From contig CALKQT010000013.1 of assembly GCA_937990735.1 (NCBI GenBank), positions 1 through 64,000 on the forward strand: a stretch of DNA of 64,000 nt, in the 5' to 3' direction. This DNA is from an uncultured Campylobacter sp. (GTDB lineage Bacteria; Campylobacterota; Campylobacteria; Campylobacterales; Campylobacteraceae). Every line of letters begins with the position of its first letter. The stretch's first letter is position 1. Of the stretch, positions 26,601 through 34,468 are shown in pieces. The notes beneath the pieces were generated by a model, which saw only the letters and a program-made list of their open reading frames with translations, was not told where the DNA came from and did no database searches. Position numbers and translations under genes: made by a program.

Positions 26601-27789
26601 CTCGGGGCATCCACTGGATGATTACAAAGAGGAGATGGAGGGCATCGACTACACGCTATCCTCGGCGTTTAGCGAGATCGAGGGCGATAGCGCCGAGGTG
26701 CTTAGCGTGGGGCGGATCGAGGATCTGTCCACGCGCATGACGAAAACGGGCAAAAAAATGGGGATTTTAAACGTGCTTGATCTGCACGGCAGCTTCGAGC
26801 TCGCGGTGTTCGATAACGCGCTAAAGGCGATCGAAAACTTAAGCTCACAGGAGCGGGAGCGACCGTATGCTTTTATGATTAAAATTTCAAAAAGCGCGGT
26901 CGGCGGCGCGGCGTATCAGCTGTCGTTTCTTTCGATGATGAACCTGCAAAACGCTCGAGATGCGAGCTTTCGTCCGCGCGCGGGAGTATTTTTGAGCGAA
27001 AATCCACTCAAAGCCTACGCCGCGCAGCTTGGAGCGATTGCACATACCAAATCGAACGAATTCGACGAACTGGTGGGCGACGAGGATGCGAGCGTTAAAA
27101 TTTTGTGCGTCGGCAAGATCGAAAACGTCCATACCCGCACGACCAAATCGGGCAAGCAGATGGCAAATCTCACGGTGCTTGATCTTGCGGGCAGCTTCGA
27201 GATGAGCGCGTTCGGCGATATTTGTGATGCGGTCACTGCGCTAACGGATGCGCAGCTGGAGCGCCCGATGGCGTTTTGGGCGCGGCTTAGCAAAAACACT
27301 AGCCCTTACGGCGGGAAATTTCAAATTTATCTGGATGAAATTTTAACTCTAGATGCCGCGCAAAATATCGACGGCTACGTGCCTAGTAAGGTGCGAGGCT
27401 TTGGCGGTAGGGAGCGTGAGGGCTTTAGCGGCAGCAATTTTGGCTCCAGCAGAAATTTTGGTGGCGAACGAGGTGGCAGCTACGGCAGCAGGAATTTCGC
27501 GGAGCGAAGGGGCGGTTTTGACTCGGAGGATCCCGCCCTTAAGGCGCGCAAAGAGCGCGAGGCGCAGCGCAAAAACGCGCAGGATTTCGAGTTTGAGCTA
27601 AGCTTGGGCGAACTTAGCCGCGAGAAAATTTATAAAATTTACCATCTCGCTTTTTGCGATACGGCGCTGAAAAACACCAAGCGGCTGATTCTGCGGATCC
27701 GCAACGGCAGCGAGGTGCTCGTTTATCCGACCGAATACATCGTGAGCGATAGTTTCACCGAAAAGGTACGCGAAATCATCGCGGCGTAG
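23644..27789 (+). CDS. dnaE: DNA polymerase III alpha subunit, extended form
   Basis: Replicative polymerase, 1381 residues. Order: PHP domain (THLHLHTEYSLLDG at the start), polymerase core with PDIDVDF (catalytic Asp pair near 428-430) and the third Asp in LIKFDFLGLKNL (near 584), helix-hairpin-helix, then OB fold and C-terminal domain. The ATG at 23644 was chosen because the HTEYS motif then sits at the normal place. It is about 180 residues longer than the roughly 1200 I expect for Campylobacter: the OB region is present twice (LSGHPLDDY near 985 and LSENPLKAY near 1116, each followed by a VGKIE-type strand and a GKKMG/GKQMA-type strand), and residues about 1245-1295 are Arg/Gly/Ser-rich. 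No proofreading subunit is nearby. Confidence 0.97.
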   Translation: MSDYTHLHLHTEYSLLDGANKVSELAELLQSRGTKACAITDHGNMFGAIDFYQTMKKHGIKPIIGIETYLHNHDDIGDKSDRQRYHLILLAKNETGYKNLMYLSSRAFLDGFYYYPRINKKILKEHSEGLICSSACLAGEVEFHLNRSERNLKRGAGGYEAAKKAALEYKEIFGEDFYLEIMRHGIGEQLNVDKDLIRLSREIGVKIIATNDAHYSRKDRAKAHDVYQCISMGKTINDGDRLKHVVSEFYVKSDEEMRRLFADIPEVIENTAEIVQKCNLKFAFDEKDYAPTPPNFKFTIEYAARLGLSLPQPDERYSFANDDFLFDYLCREGLKERLKFIDPQKHEIYRERLEKELAIIKNMHFSGYMVIVQDFINWAKDHDIPVGPGRGSAAGSICAYALRITDLDPIPYNLLFERFLNPSRISMPDIDVDFCQARRGEVIDYVIDQYGKYNVAQVATFGKLLARGVIRDVARVCDMPLSQADKMAKLIPDKLGITLKQAYDAEPKLKEFIDADPIAQQVWEFALGLEGLNRNAGMHAAGVVISNEPLWNKAPLFKQDKGEDARLVTQYTKNYLEDVDLIKFDFLGLKNLDVIDNAIKLVKRRYNRDIVWEEIDFNDPRTYKTIQSGNTLGIFQIEGAGMQDLAMNLRPDRFEDIIAMISLYRPGPMDLIPDFIRIKHGELSASYIFPEIKEILEPTYGIIVYQEQVMQIVQKVGGFSLGDADLVRRAMGKKDEKKLAHMREQYLSGAKELGFDVAKADELFDLIMKFASYGFNKSHAAAYSMITFQTAYLKTYYPAEFMAALLTSEEGNTDKISKYIDEASRLGIGLLPPSINQSLRGFSVVDDENSKSGTSIIYGLGAIKGVGGAAIENILELQSEAKFQSIDDFASRVDNFRVNKKVIESLIYAGAMDCLGKSRLAMIQNMENILDVMKKITEIKKDAESSLFGEDEDMTSGMSVSFVDTDKEFPQGEILKFEQQTVGVYLSGHPLDDYKEEMEGIDYTLSSAFSEIEGDSAEVLSVGRIEDLSTRMTKTGKKMGILNVLDLHGSFELAVFDNALKAIENLSSQERERPYAFMIKISKSAVGGAAYQLSFLSMMNLQNARDASFRPRAGVFLSENPLKAYAAQLGAIAHTKSNEFDELVGDEDASVKILCVGKIENVHTRTTKSGKQMANLTVLDLAGSFEMSAFGDICDAVTALTDAQLERPMAFWARLSKNTSPYGGKFQIYLDEILTLDAAQNIDGYVPSKVRGFGGREREGFSGSNFGSSRNFGGERGGSYGSRNFAERRGGFDSEDPALKARKEREAQRKNAQDFEFELSLGELSREKIYKIYHLAFCDTALKNTKRLILRIRNGSEVLVYPTEYIVSDSFTEKVREIIAA

Positions 27790-29192
27790 GTGCGCGGCAC
27801 GGCTCTTTTATCGTGCTAGATCGGTAAAATTTTATTCTTGTCCGCTCTGCACGTAAGTAGCTTTTGGCGTCGCAAACAGTCATAGTTTTTTGGCGCGACC
27901 GAGATAATAAAGTAAGGTGGTTTTCGACAACCCAGGCTTGCTTAGCATATAAAATTCTAATTGTGCTGCACGCAAGAACTAAAACCACGCAGATCGTTCG
28001 TGACATCTAAATTTATCGCGGTGGAATTTTATCTGCCACAAATTTACAGGCACATAGACTGCTTCTGCTTTATTGCGTCGGCAAGGCTTGTAGCGTGCCG
28101 TTTGAATTGCCGCAATAACAGCTCGCCATACCTCGGTAGAGCATGAATTATATTGTTGCGCTAGCCTACCTGTTGCATGATAAACGGCATGAGTGTTTTT
28201 AAATTTCGAGCTAAATTTTTGCGAAGTCTTACTTTGGCGAATCTCCGCGCAGCTTCAAAATTTTAAACTTTAGTGGATTTGAAATTTTAGGTATAGCTTT
28301 ACTACGTAAAATTTTATCGAGGTAAAATTTTGCCGAGCAAATTTAGTAAAGCACGTAAAAACAGACCTAAGACGCGCAGAAAAAATCCGAAACAAAACTG
28401 GCGAGTAAACGGTGCCCGAAAAAATCAAGCTAGCGCGGACTGGGCTCGAGCCCGAGACTTGCTCGCAGCCCGTCCTAAATCTAAAATTTATCAAAATTGT
28501 TAAACGGCTGTATTTGAAATTTTTCGCGCTGTATATATTGATCGCGCTAAGCGTATTTGTCCTGCCTGAAAATATAAGCAAAACAAGTAGTTGCCTGTGT
28601 GGGCTTTAAGCCTTATGGAGCAGTTTTTTAAATGCACCGCAGCAGAGATTGGCTTATGCGCAGGATTTGCGGAGCTTTACTTAGTTGCGATGTGGGCGGC
28701 TAGCATCTTGATTTTGGCGCGGGCTACTTTCTACGCTTAAAGAGCAGCACCGATTAAATTTTGCACGATTTTGGGCGGCGAAATTTAGCGAGTTGAAATT
28801 CCGAAATTTTGCCATTTCCAAACTGCGGGAATTTGAGCTCAAATTTAGAGTTCGCGAGAATTTTAAATTTTACGGCATAAAATTGTGAAGTGGAATTTTG
28901 AAATTCTATGCCGCAGGGTTTTAGAATTTAGGAATTCTACGAGCTGCAAATTTAGGCTAAATTTTAAAATTTGTAGCGATAGAATTTTAAAATTTTACGC
29001 CCCGTGGCTCGACAGCGCTTCCGCTTCTTGATAAATCAATTGTTTAAATTTAATCGGTGCGGTTGGTTGCTGCCGTAAAATTCTATACGCAGCAGTGGTT
29101 TTTTAAACGACACTGCGTCAAGGCGGCGATGATTTACTCACGCAAAATATGCCGCGCCAGTTGCAAAAACCGTGCGGCGGGCAAGCGAGGAT
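27790..29192. other. 1.4 kb region without a supported gene
   Basis: The longest gene-poor stretch of the window, between dnaE (plus) and hisG (minus, convergent). Short open frames exist on both strands, but none has a family match I recognise, a good ribosome binding site or neighbour-like codon use. One 41-codon frame at 28615-28740 has a hydrophobic C-terminal half but a poor ribosome binding site. The part from 28750 to 29050 is packed with AAATTT/GAATTT words. A strong hairpin lies at 28437-28475. The region may hold decayed genes. Confidence 0.5.
28437..28475. other. strong hairpin with tRNA T-arm-like core
   Basis: Three stacked stems separated by single bulges: GGAC/GTCC, GGGCT/AGCCC and CGAGC/GCTCG around the loop CCGAGACTT, 14 base pairs in all. 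The minus strand contains GGGCTCGAGCCC, similar to a tRNA T-arm, but the rest of a tRNA cannot be folded. No U run follows closely on either strand. Confidence 0.45.
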
Positions 29193-29804
29193 TTAAGCGA
29201 TCGTGCGGGCTAGTTTATCTCTTAAATTTAAAATTTCATCGCGCTTTAGCACGAAGCTGCTTTTGTTGGCGATGAGGTGCGCGGAGCTTTGCATTATGGT
29301 TTCTGCGGGCTGCAGCCCGTTTTGCTTCATCGTAGCGCCGGTTTCCACGACATCGACGATAGCGTCGGCAAGCCCTATGAGCGGGGCTAGCTCGATCGAG
29401 CCGTAGAGTTTGATGATATTTACGGCGACCGCTTTTGAGGCGAAGTATTCGCGAGTGATGTTGGGCATTTTCGTAGCGATTTTTAGGCTCGGAGCGCCGT
29501 AGTTTAGCCGGGTGCCCGCATGCACGCCCACGCAGACGCGGCATTTTCCTATTTTAAGATCGAGCAGCGTAAGTACGTCGGGGCGGTGCTCCTCAAGCAC
29601 GTCAAGCCCCACTACGCCGATATCCGCTGCACCGCCCATAACGTAAGTAGGGATATCTTGGTTGCGGACGTAGAGGAATTTAAAATCGCCCTCTTGCATT
29701 ATGAGTTTGCGATCCTCAAAGGCGAAATCGAGCCCGAAGATGGTTTTGAAAATTTTAAGCGTATCGTCGGCTATACGGCCTTTCGGTAGCGCTATGGTTA
29801 TCAT
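29193..29804 (-). CDS. hisG: ATP phosphoribosyltransferase, short form
   Basis: Catalyses the first step of histidine synthesis, joining ATP and PRPP. At 203 residues it is the short HisG form, which lacks the C-terminal regulatory domain and elsewhere needs the HisS-like partner HisZ. Landmarks: MITIALPKGRIADDTLKIF, VMGGAADIGVVGLDVL, and the PRPP-binding loop DAIVDVVETGATMKQNGL. It overlaps coaX by four bases. C. jejuni, as I recall, has the long form, so this is a difference worth noting. No hisZ is in the window. Confidence 0.95.
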   Translation of the reverse strand: MITIALPKGRIADDTLKIFKTIFGLDFAFEDRKLIMQEGDFKFLYVRNQDIPTYVMGGAADIGVVGLDVLEEHRPDVLTLLDLKIGKCRVCVGVHAGTRLNYGAPSLKIATKMPNITREYFASKAVAVNIIKLYGSIELAPLIGLADAIVDVVETGATMKQNGLQPAETIMQSSAHLIANKSSFVLKRDEILNLRDKLARTIA

Positions 29805-30421
29805 GCGAGCCCCTTTTTTGCGATCAGGCTTACCATTGATTTAAAGATCAGATCCTTTTCATAGATCGAGTTGCGAAAATACCGCATCAGATAGGCTCCG
29901 TCACCGCCAGTGAAGTAAATTTTATTATTGCCCGCGATGTTTTCGATCGTAAGCACGATCGGCTTTAAAATCCCGTAGTTTACGGCACTTACGGTCTTTT
30001 GCGGCAGCGGATCCAGATCGATATTGGTTGAAAGCGTCACATCCAGCACCGGCGCGATGCTTGCGAACGACTTTAAAAGCGTGCTAATGCCCGGCATTAT
30101 AAATCCGCCTAGGTGCGAGCTTTTAAACATCAAATCCACGGTGATCGCGCTGCCAGCATCGACGACGACGCCGGTGTTTACGGCCGAGCACGCCGCTATT
30201 CGGTCGATCCCAAGCCCGCGGTAGGCGGTTTTTAGCTCAAAGTGCGGTGCCAGATCAACAAACAGAGGGTTTTTCAGCTTTTTTTTCACGCTATCATTGA
30301 CGCTAATGAAAAAAATTCGCTCCTTCGGCTCGTACCGCATAAACTCCGCTATGGGCATGCTTTGCGTTACGCCGCCTTTATAAAATTTAACCCTGGAATT
30401 TCCTATGTCACACAAAAGCAT
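29801..30421 (-). CDS. coaX: type III pantothenate kinase
   Basis: First enzyme of coenzyme A synthesis, phosphorylating pantothenate. 206 residues, somewhat short for the family but complete: phosphate loop LLCDIGNSRVKFY at the start, GLGIDRIAACSA in the middle and VVDAGSAITVDLM followed by GGFIMPGI. The type III form needs a monovalent cation and is not feedback-inhibited by CoA. It overlaps the small upstream gene by 14 bases and hisG downstream by four. Confidence 0.94.
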   Translation of the reverse strand: MLLCDIGNSRVKFYKGGVTQSMPIAEFMRYEPKERIFFISVNDSVKKKLKNPLFVDLAPHFELKTAYRGLGIDRIAACSAVNTGVVVDAGSAITVDLMFKSSHLGGFIMPGISTLLKSFASIAPVLDVTLSTNIDLDPLPQKTVSAVNYGILKPIVLTIENIAGNNKIYFTGGDGAYLMRYFRNSIYEKDLIFKSMVSLIAKKGLA

Positions 30422-30740
30422 GGAGGCTAAATCCGTTTTCTTTTAAAAATTTCGCGCTTTTAGAGCACATCTGCGAGTTGTAAAACAGCGCGCGCTTTTT
30501 CACGACCTTGCCTAGGCTTGCGCTAATGTCGCTTGCGAGCGAGAGCAGAAATTCCGCGTCGCGCATTACAAAGCGAGATTTTGCGTCGCGCATAAACAAA
30601 AGGACGTTGTAGCTTTTTAGATCCACGCCGAAATACGCGCCGTATGATCGCGAGCGCGTGAAGCTAGCGATATCTAGCGTTTGGAATTTTTGAAGCAAAA
30701 GGCCTTCGCGAACGCAAAGTTTTGAAATTTTATCTAGCAT
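30408..30740 (-). CDS. conserved small protein of unknown function
   Basis: A 110-residue soluble, basic protein (MLDKISKLCVREGLLLQKF at its start) in the tight run lipoprotein, this gene, coaX, hisG; C. jejuni has a small gene at the same place. ATG 30740 is preferred to the TTG at 30743. It overlaps coaX by 14 bases and the lipoprotein gene by 11. No known domain, signal peptide or membrane helix is evident. Two Cys residues (positions about 9 and 93) are not in a metal-binding arrangement. Function unknown. Confidence 0.75.
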   Translation of the reverse strand: MLDKISKLCVREGLLLQKFQTLDIASFTRSRSYGAYFGVDLKSYNVLLFMRDAKSRFVMRDAEFLLSLASDISASLGKVVKKRALFYNSQMCSKSAKFLKENGFSLHAFV

Positions 30741-31743
30741 CAAAATTTAAAATTTTATCGTCGTAGTAAAAGGACGTGCCCGCGATAAAGGACTTGTCCT
30801 CGACTTCGTCATCTAGCTCGTAGATCGCCTGGCCTTCTAAATTTTCATCGGTGCGGATCACGTAGCCGTTGCGCTCGATGATATACAGATAGCCGCCGCT
30901 AAGCAGTGCGCCGCTAAATTGCGCAAAGGTGAATTTGCGAGATTTGATCAAATTTAGCCCGCGATCTAATAGCTCGACTCTGCCGTCTTTTAAGAAAAGA
31001 TAAATTCTATCGCCGCTAAAAATCACGTCTTTGATGTCTACGTTATGGTTTTTATTGCCCGTAGGACTTACCAGCATTAGCCTAGTGGCAGTTACGGCAT
31101 AAAGGTTATCGCCCTTGTTTTCTAAGGCGATAATGTTGTTAAAAAACGGCTGGTTGCTCACGACGAAATCGCGTGCCGAGCGCCCGCCTACGTTTTCTGC
31201 GATGCTGACTAGTCCGTCTAACGCAGGATAAGCGATAAGTTGGTTGATAAATAGCGGTGACGCCACGCGCGAATCGATTGCGAATGCATCGCCGACTTTA
31301 TGATCGAGTACCACTGCGCCCGAGCTTAGCTTGATAAGCATAATCGAATCATCGCTCATCACTAAAGCCAAATCATCGCCGCGTATATTTGCACTTAGCG
31401 CTTGTCTGCCGAGGGCTTTTTCAAATTTTACGACGCCTGTGCCACTAACTACTTTAAGCGTGCCATTGATGTCAGTTACGACGAAATTTCCGTCATATTC
31501 ACCTAAAAATTTTTCACTTTTTAGGACTTTGAAATTTTTCACCAACCCGTTTTTAGAGATGACTTCGCCGTCTTTTAGCGTAGCACCATCTTTACTAACC
31601 GCTACGATTTCCGACGGCAGCGAGCCGTTAAATTTCATATCGCCTGTGATGTTTTCGTCGCTAGGTTCGAAATATTGGCGCTTCGTCGAGCAGCCTAAAA
31701 ATAAAAACGATAGTAAAAGCGTAAATATCAGCGTTTTTTTCAT
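30730..31743 (-). CDS. beta-propeller lipoprotein, BamB-like
   Basis: Lipoprotein of 337 residues: signal peptide with lipobox LFLGC (Cys about 18), then repeated beta-strand units of the PQQ or WD type (for example VVTDINGTLKVVSG, LALVMSDDSIMLIKL, LYAVTATRLMLVSPTG, IYLFLKDGRVELLDRG). The gene directly upstream encodes a YfgM-like protein. In E. coli yfgM sits next to bamB, the propeller lipoprotein of the outer-membrane assembly machine, so a BamB-like role is a fair inference, not proven. It is syntenic with a C. jejuni lipoprotein gene upstream of coaX. Confidence 0.75.
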   Translation of the reverse strand: MKKTLIFTLLLSFLFLGCSTKRQYFEPSDENITGDMKFNGSLPSEIVAVSKDGATLKDGEVISKNGLVKNFKVLKSEKFLGEYDGNFVVTDINGTLKVVSGTGVVKFEKALGRQALSANIRGDDLALVMSDDSIMLIKLSSGAVVLDHKVGDAFAIDSRVASPLFINQLIAYPALDGLVSIAENVGGRSARDFVVSNQPFFNNIIALENKGDNLYAVTATRLMLVSPTGNKNHNVDIKDVIFSGDRIYLFLKDGRVELLDRGLNLIKSRKFTFAQFSGALLSGGYLYIIERNGYVIRTDENLEGQAIYELDDEVEDKSFIAGTSFYYDDKILNFDAR

Positions 31744-32294
31744 TATTTATTGCCTCCATAGTGTTTCAAAGCAAGTGCGATTTGACGAACGGGCGAGTTG
31801 AGCGGAATTTTATCTAGCTCTGCGTGAGCTTGCTCGATTTTGCCCTCTTTTAGCAGGTCGTAGCCTTTGAGCAAAGAATCGTAATCGGCGAGTAACACTC
31901 CGCCTTGCTTGCCGTTTTGTAGATTTATTATCTCTTTTAGCATAACATCGATGCCTTGGGTATTTTCTAGCGCCGCTCGCTCGTCTGCAGAGCCGTTTTG
32001 CAAAATATAAAGAGCGTATAGATTTATATCTTTTTGCTTAAGCTCGGCTAGCTTAGCGTCGTCGCGCTTGTTAAGCAGCTCGTCATAGATCGCATTAGCA
32101 CTTGCTATGCGGCGATCGCTTAGAAATTCATTTGCGTAATATCCGATAAACGCTACTATCAAAACCGCAGCTAAAAATATCAGCGGCTTTTTGTATTTTT
32201 TTACGAAAATTTCACTTTTTATGACGCTTTCTAGAAACTGCTCTTCTGTGCCGATCTCTTTTTTCACGCCTTCGATGTCGTCTTTTAAAGCCAA
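31743..32294 (-). CDS. YfgM-like membrane-anchored TPR-like protein
   Basis: A 183-residue protein with a charged cytoplasmic start (about 35 residues), one membrane helix (PLIFLAAVLIVAFIGYYANEF, about 37-57) and a periplasmic helical repeat region ending YDLLKEGKIEQAHAELDKI. This plan matches YfgM, a SecYEG/PpiD-associated chaperone factor. TAATG joins it by one base to the propeller lipoprotein gene. It is the first gene of the minus-strand operon running to hisG and is divergent from gatC. Confidence 0.7.
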   Translation of the reverse strand: MALKDDIEGVKKEIGTEEQFLESVIKSEIFVKKYKKPLIFLAAVLIVAFIGYYANEFLSDRRIASANAIYDELLNKRDDAKLAELKQKDINLYALYILQNGSADERAALENTQGIDVMLKEIINLQNGKQGGVLLADYDSLLKGYDLLKEGKIEQAHAELDKIPLNSPVRQIALALKHYGGNK

Positions 32295-32374
32295 AATTTA
32301 GTCCTTTATTTGAGAAAATCGGCGTAATTGTAGCATAAAAAATTTTAAATACCGCCTAAGATAAAGAATTTTTA

Positions 32375-32383
32375 TGATATAAT
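32375..32383 (+). promoter_or_regulatory. extended -10 promoter of the gatC operon
   Basis: TGATATAAT, a perfect extended -10 with TATAAT at 32378-32383, lies 28 bases before the gatC ATG; AAAAGGAAAG is the ribosome binding site. Confidence 0.65.
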
Positions 32384-32410
32384 GTCGCATTTATCAGAAA
32401 AAGGAAAGTT

Positions 32411-32698
32411 ATGATAATAGACGACGCCTTGCTAAGCAAGCTGGAAAGGCTATCTGCTCTTAAAATTCCAGATGCTAAGCGAGAAGAATTTAAAGGTCAA
32501 TTAAATAATATAGTAGATTTTGTAGAAATTTTAAATGAGCTAGATTTACAAAGCGGCGAGGTGGCTATCACTACGCTAAAAGGCGGTACTCCGTTTCGCA
32601 AAGATATTCCGCGCAAAAGCGACGTCGCAGAAAGCGTTTTAAAGCATGCTCCGCAGTCCGAAGGCGGCTACTTCGTAGTACCGAAAATCATCGATTGA
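32411..32698 (+). CDS. gatC: Asp-tRNA(Asn)/Glu-tRNA(Gln) amidotransferase subunit C
   Basis: Small subunit (95 residues) of the GatCAB amidotransferase that turns Glu-tRNA(Gln) and Asp-tRNA(Asn) into the correct species in organisms lacking the direct synthetases. Start DDALLSKLERLSALKI and the end GGYFVVPKIID are typical. gatA and gatB are not in the window. It leads the plus-strand operon gatC, pilT, cvpA, fur, lysS, glyA, starting at a perfect TGATATAAT promoter. Confidence 0.92.
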   Translation: MIIDDALLSKLERLSALKIPDAKREEFKGQLNNIVDFVEILNELDLQSGEVAITTLKGGTPFRKDIPRKSDVAESVLKHAPQSEGGYFVVPKIID

Positions 32699-32708
32699 AA
32701 GGAATTTT

Positions 32709-33791
32709 ATGGAAGAAGTTCAAAGAAATTTAGTAGATATCGAAACCCTACTAAAAACCGTCGTTTTTAACAAAGCGAGCGACCTCCACTTAGTTTCGCG
32801 CTCGGCGCCTCAAATACGTATCGACGGAACATTACGCCCGCTTGCCATGGATCCGCTTAAGGGCACGGATATCGAGTATATCTGCTACGCGCTCATTACC
32901 GATGCTCAAAAAAGTGCGCTCGAGGAAAATAAAGAGCTTGACTTTGCGATCGAGCTTCCTAATATCGGACGCTTCCGTGGTAACTACTACTACACTATGA
33001 ACGGCGATTTAGCTGCTGCATTTCGTATTATTCCTATCGATATTCCTAGCCTGGACGATTTAAAAGCCCCTACGATTTTTAAAGAGGTAGTCAAGCACGA
33101 AAAAGGCATGATTTTGGTTACCGGGCCTACTGGTAGCGGTAAATCAACTACTCTTGCCGCGATGCTAAACGAGATCAACGAAAAAGAACGCAAGCACATC
33201 ATCACCGTTGAAGATCCGGTTGAGTTCGTCCATACCAATAAAAAAGCGCTTTTTTCTCACAGAAATATCGGCACTGATACCCATTCCTACGCTAATGCGT
33301 TAAAATTTGCCTTGCGTGAGGACCCGGATATTATTCTAGTTGGTGAGATGCGCGATAGAGAGACTATCTCGATTGCCATTACCGCGGCTGAGACCGGCCA
33401 CTTGGTATTTGGTACGCTACACACCAACTCCGCGATGCAAACGATCAACCGTATTATCGATAGCTTTGATGGCGGCGAGCAGCTCCAAGTACGAAATATG
33501 CTCTCCGTATCGCTTACTGCGGTCATTTCGCAATCGCTTTTGCCGAAGCTTGGCGGTGGACGTATCGCGATCCATGAAATTTTGCTAAATAACAATGCCG
33601 TAGCAAATCTAATCCGCGAAAACAAGGTGCATCAAATTTACTCTCAAATGCAGCTAAATCAGCAATCTACCGGTATGATAACTCAAACTCAAGCGATGGT
33701 TAAAGCGATCCGTGCAAATCAAATTTCAAAAGACACGGCGTTTAGGTACTCGACTAACCTACAAGAGCTAATAGGCGTGGTGGGTGCTTGA
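32709..33791 (+). CDS. pilT: PilT-type twitching/retraction ATPase
   Basis: A hexameric secretion ATPase of 360 residues. Walker A GPTGSGKSTT (near residue 140), Asp box, Walker B REDPDIILVGEMRD with the Glu pair and the PilT-type AIRANQISKDTAF near the C terminus are present, and the N-terminal PAS-like domain reads FNKASDLHLVSRSAPQIRIDG. PilT retracts type IV pili. No pilin, pilB or pilC gene is in the window, and C. jejuni lacks a gene at this place as far as I recall. It sits 10 bases after gatC and overlaps cvpA by one base. Confidence 0.88.
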   Translation: MEEVQRNLVDIETLLKTVVFNKASDLHLVSRSAPQIRIDGTLRPLAMDPLKGTDIEYICYALITDAQKSALEENKELDFAIELPNIGRFRGNYYYTMNGDLAAAFRIIPIDIPSLDDLKAPTIFKEVVKHEKGMILVTGPTGSGKSTTLAAMLNEINEKERKHIITVEDPVEFVHTNKKALFSHRNIGTDTHSYANALKFALREDPDIILVGEMRDRETISIAITAAETGHLVFGTLHTNSAMQTINRIIDSFDGGEQLQVRNMLSVSLTAVISQSLLPKLGGGRIAIHEILLNNNAVANLIRENKVHQIYSQMQLNQQSTGMITQTQAMVKAIRANQISKDTAFRYSTNLQELIGVVGA

Positions 33792-34468
33792 TGGAAGGTA
33801 TTAATTGGTTCGACGTCGGCTGTTTGGTACTCGTAGTGCTCTTCGGACTACGCGGTATCACTAATGGCATCGTTAAAGAAATTTTTGGAATTTTGGGTCT
33901 CATCGGCGGTCTTTTTGCCGCGATGCGTTATAAAACTATGGCGGGCGAGTGGATTGCAGCAAAAATTCCAGCTTTACAGAATGCAAACGGCGTGCTTTCG
34001 GGCGATACGACGCAGGTTCTCATCGGCTTTATCGCTGTGCTTTTTGGGGTATGGATCTCGTGTCTGATTATAGGCGAAATCATTTCAAAATTCTTTAAAT
34101 GGAGCGGACTGGGCTTTGTCGATAAGATCGGCGGTTTCGTGTTTAGCGTAAGTAAAATTTTCTTGATTTTTGCCGTTATCGTTACGCTTGCAAGCGGTCC
34201 TATGTCGATGAATGAACAGACCAAAAGGTATTTTGAAAGCAGCAAAACTGCGCCGATTTTTTTAAAAATAGGAAATTGGATTTTAAATCTCAAAGATGAT
34301 CCGAAGATCAAACAAAGCTTGGATTCCATCGGTTCTAAGATGGATGACAAGCTCTTAAAAGATCAGAATTCTACCGCCCGTATGAACTCGGATCAAAATC
34401 AAAGCACTGAACCTAGCGATTTTAACGCCAGTTCAGAAGTAAATTCTACAGAAAGGACGAAATTATGA
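33791..34468 (+). CDS. CvpA-family membrane protein
   Basis: Inner-membrane protein of 225 residues with four helices: [17 protein letters not shown], an Ile/Gly-rich second ([19 protein letters not shown]), then [16 protein letters not shown] and [12 protein letters not shown]. The C-terminal about 70 residues are hydrophilic and Ser/Asn-rich. CvpA-like proteins are tied to colicin V export and envelope homeostasis; the exact role is unknown. ATG 33791 shares one base with the pilT stop (TGATG) and is preferred to TTG 33788. The end overlaps fur by four bases. Confidence 0.85.
   Translation: MEGINWFDVGCLVLVVLFGLRGITNGIVKEIFGILGLIGGLFAAMRYKTMAGEWIAAKIPALQNANGVLSGDTTQVLIGFIAVLFGVWISCLIIGEIISKFFKWSGLGFVDKIGGFVFSVSKIFLIFAVIVTLASGPMSMNEQTKRYFESSKTAPIFLKIGNWILNLKDDPKIKQSLDSIGSKMDDKLLKDQNSTARMNSDQNQSTEPSDFNASSEVNSTERTKL

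Noticed and set aside
28431..28556. Minus-strand tRNA gene using TAGCGCG/CGCGCTA as acceptor
   Set aside because: The interval is too long, the T-stem has mismatches, and no D-arm or anticodon arm can be drawn; GCGCG words are common here.
28412..28609. 65-codon frame with RTGLEPETCSQPV
   Set aside because: The translated phrase looks like the reverse of a tRNA T-arm region, a common source of spurious proteins; no ribosome binding site or homologue recognised.
28615..28740. 41-codon ORF with hydrophobic C-terminal half
   Set aside because: Poor ribosome binding site and no context; could be real but cannot be supported.
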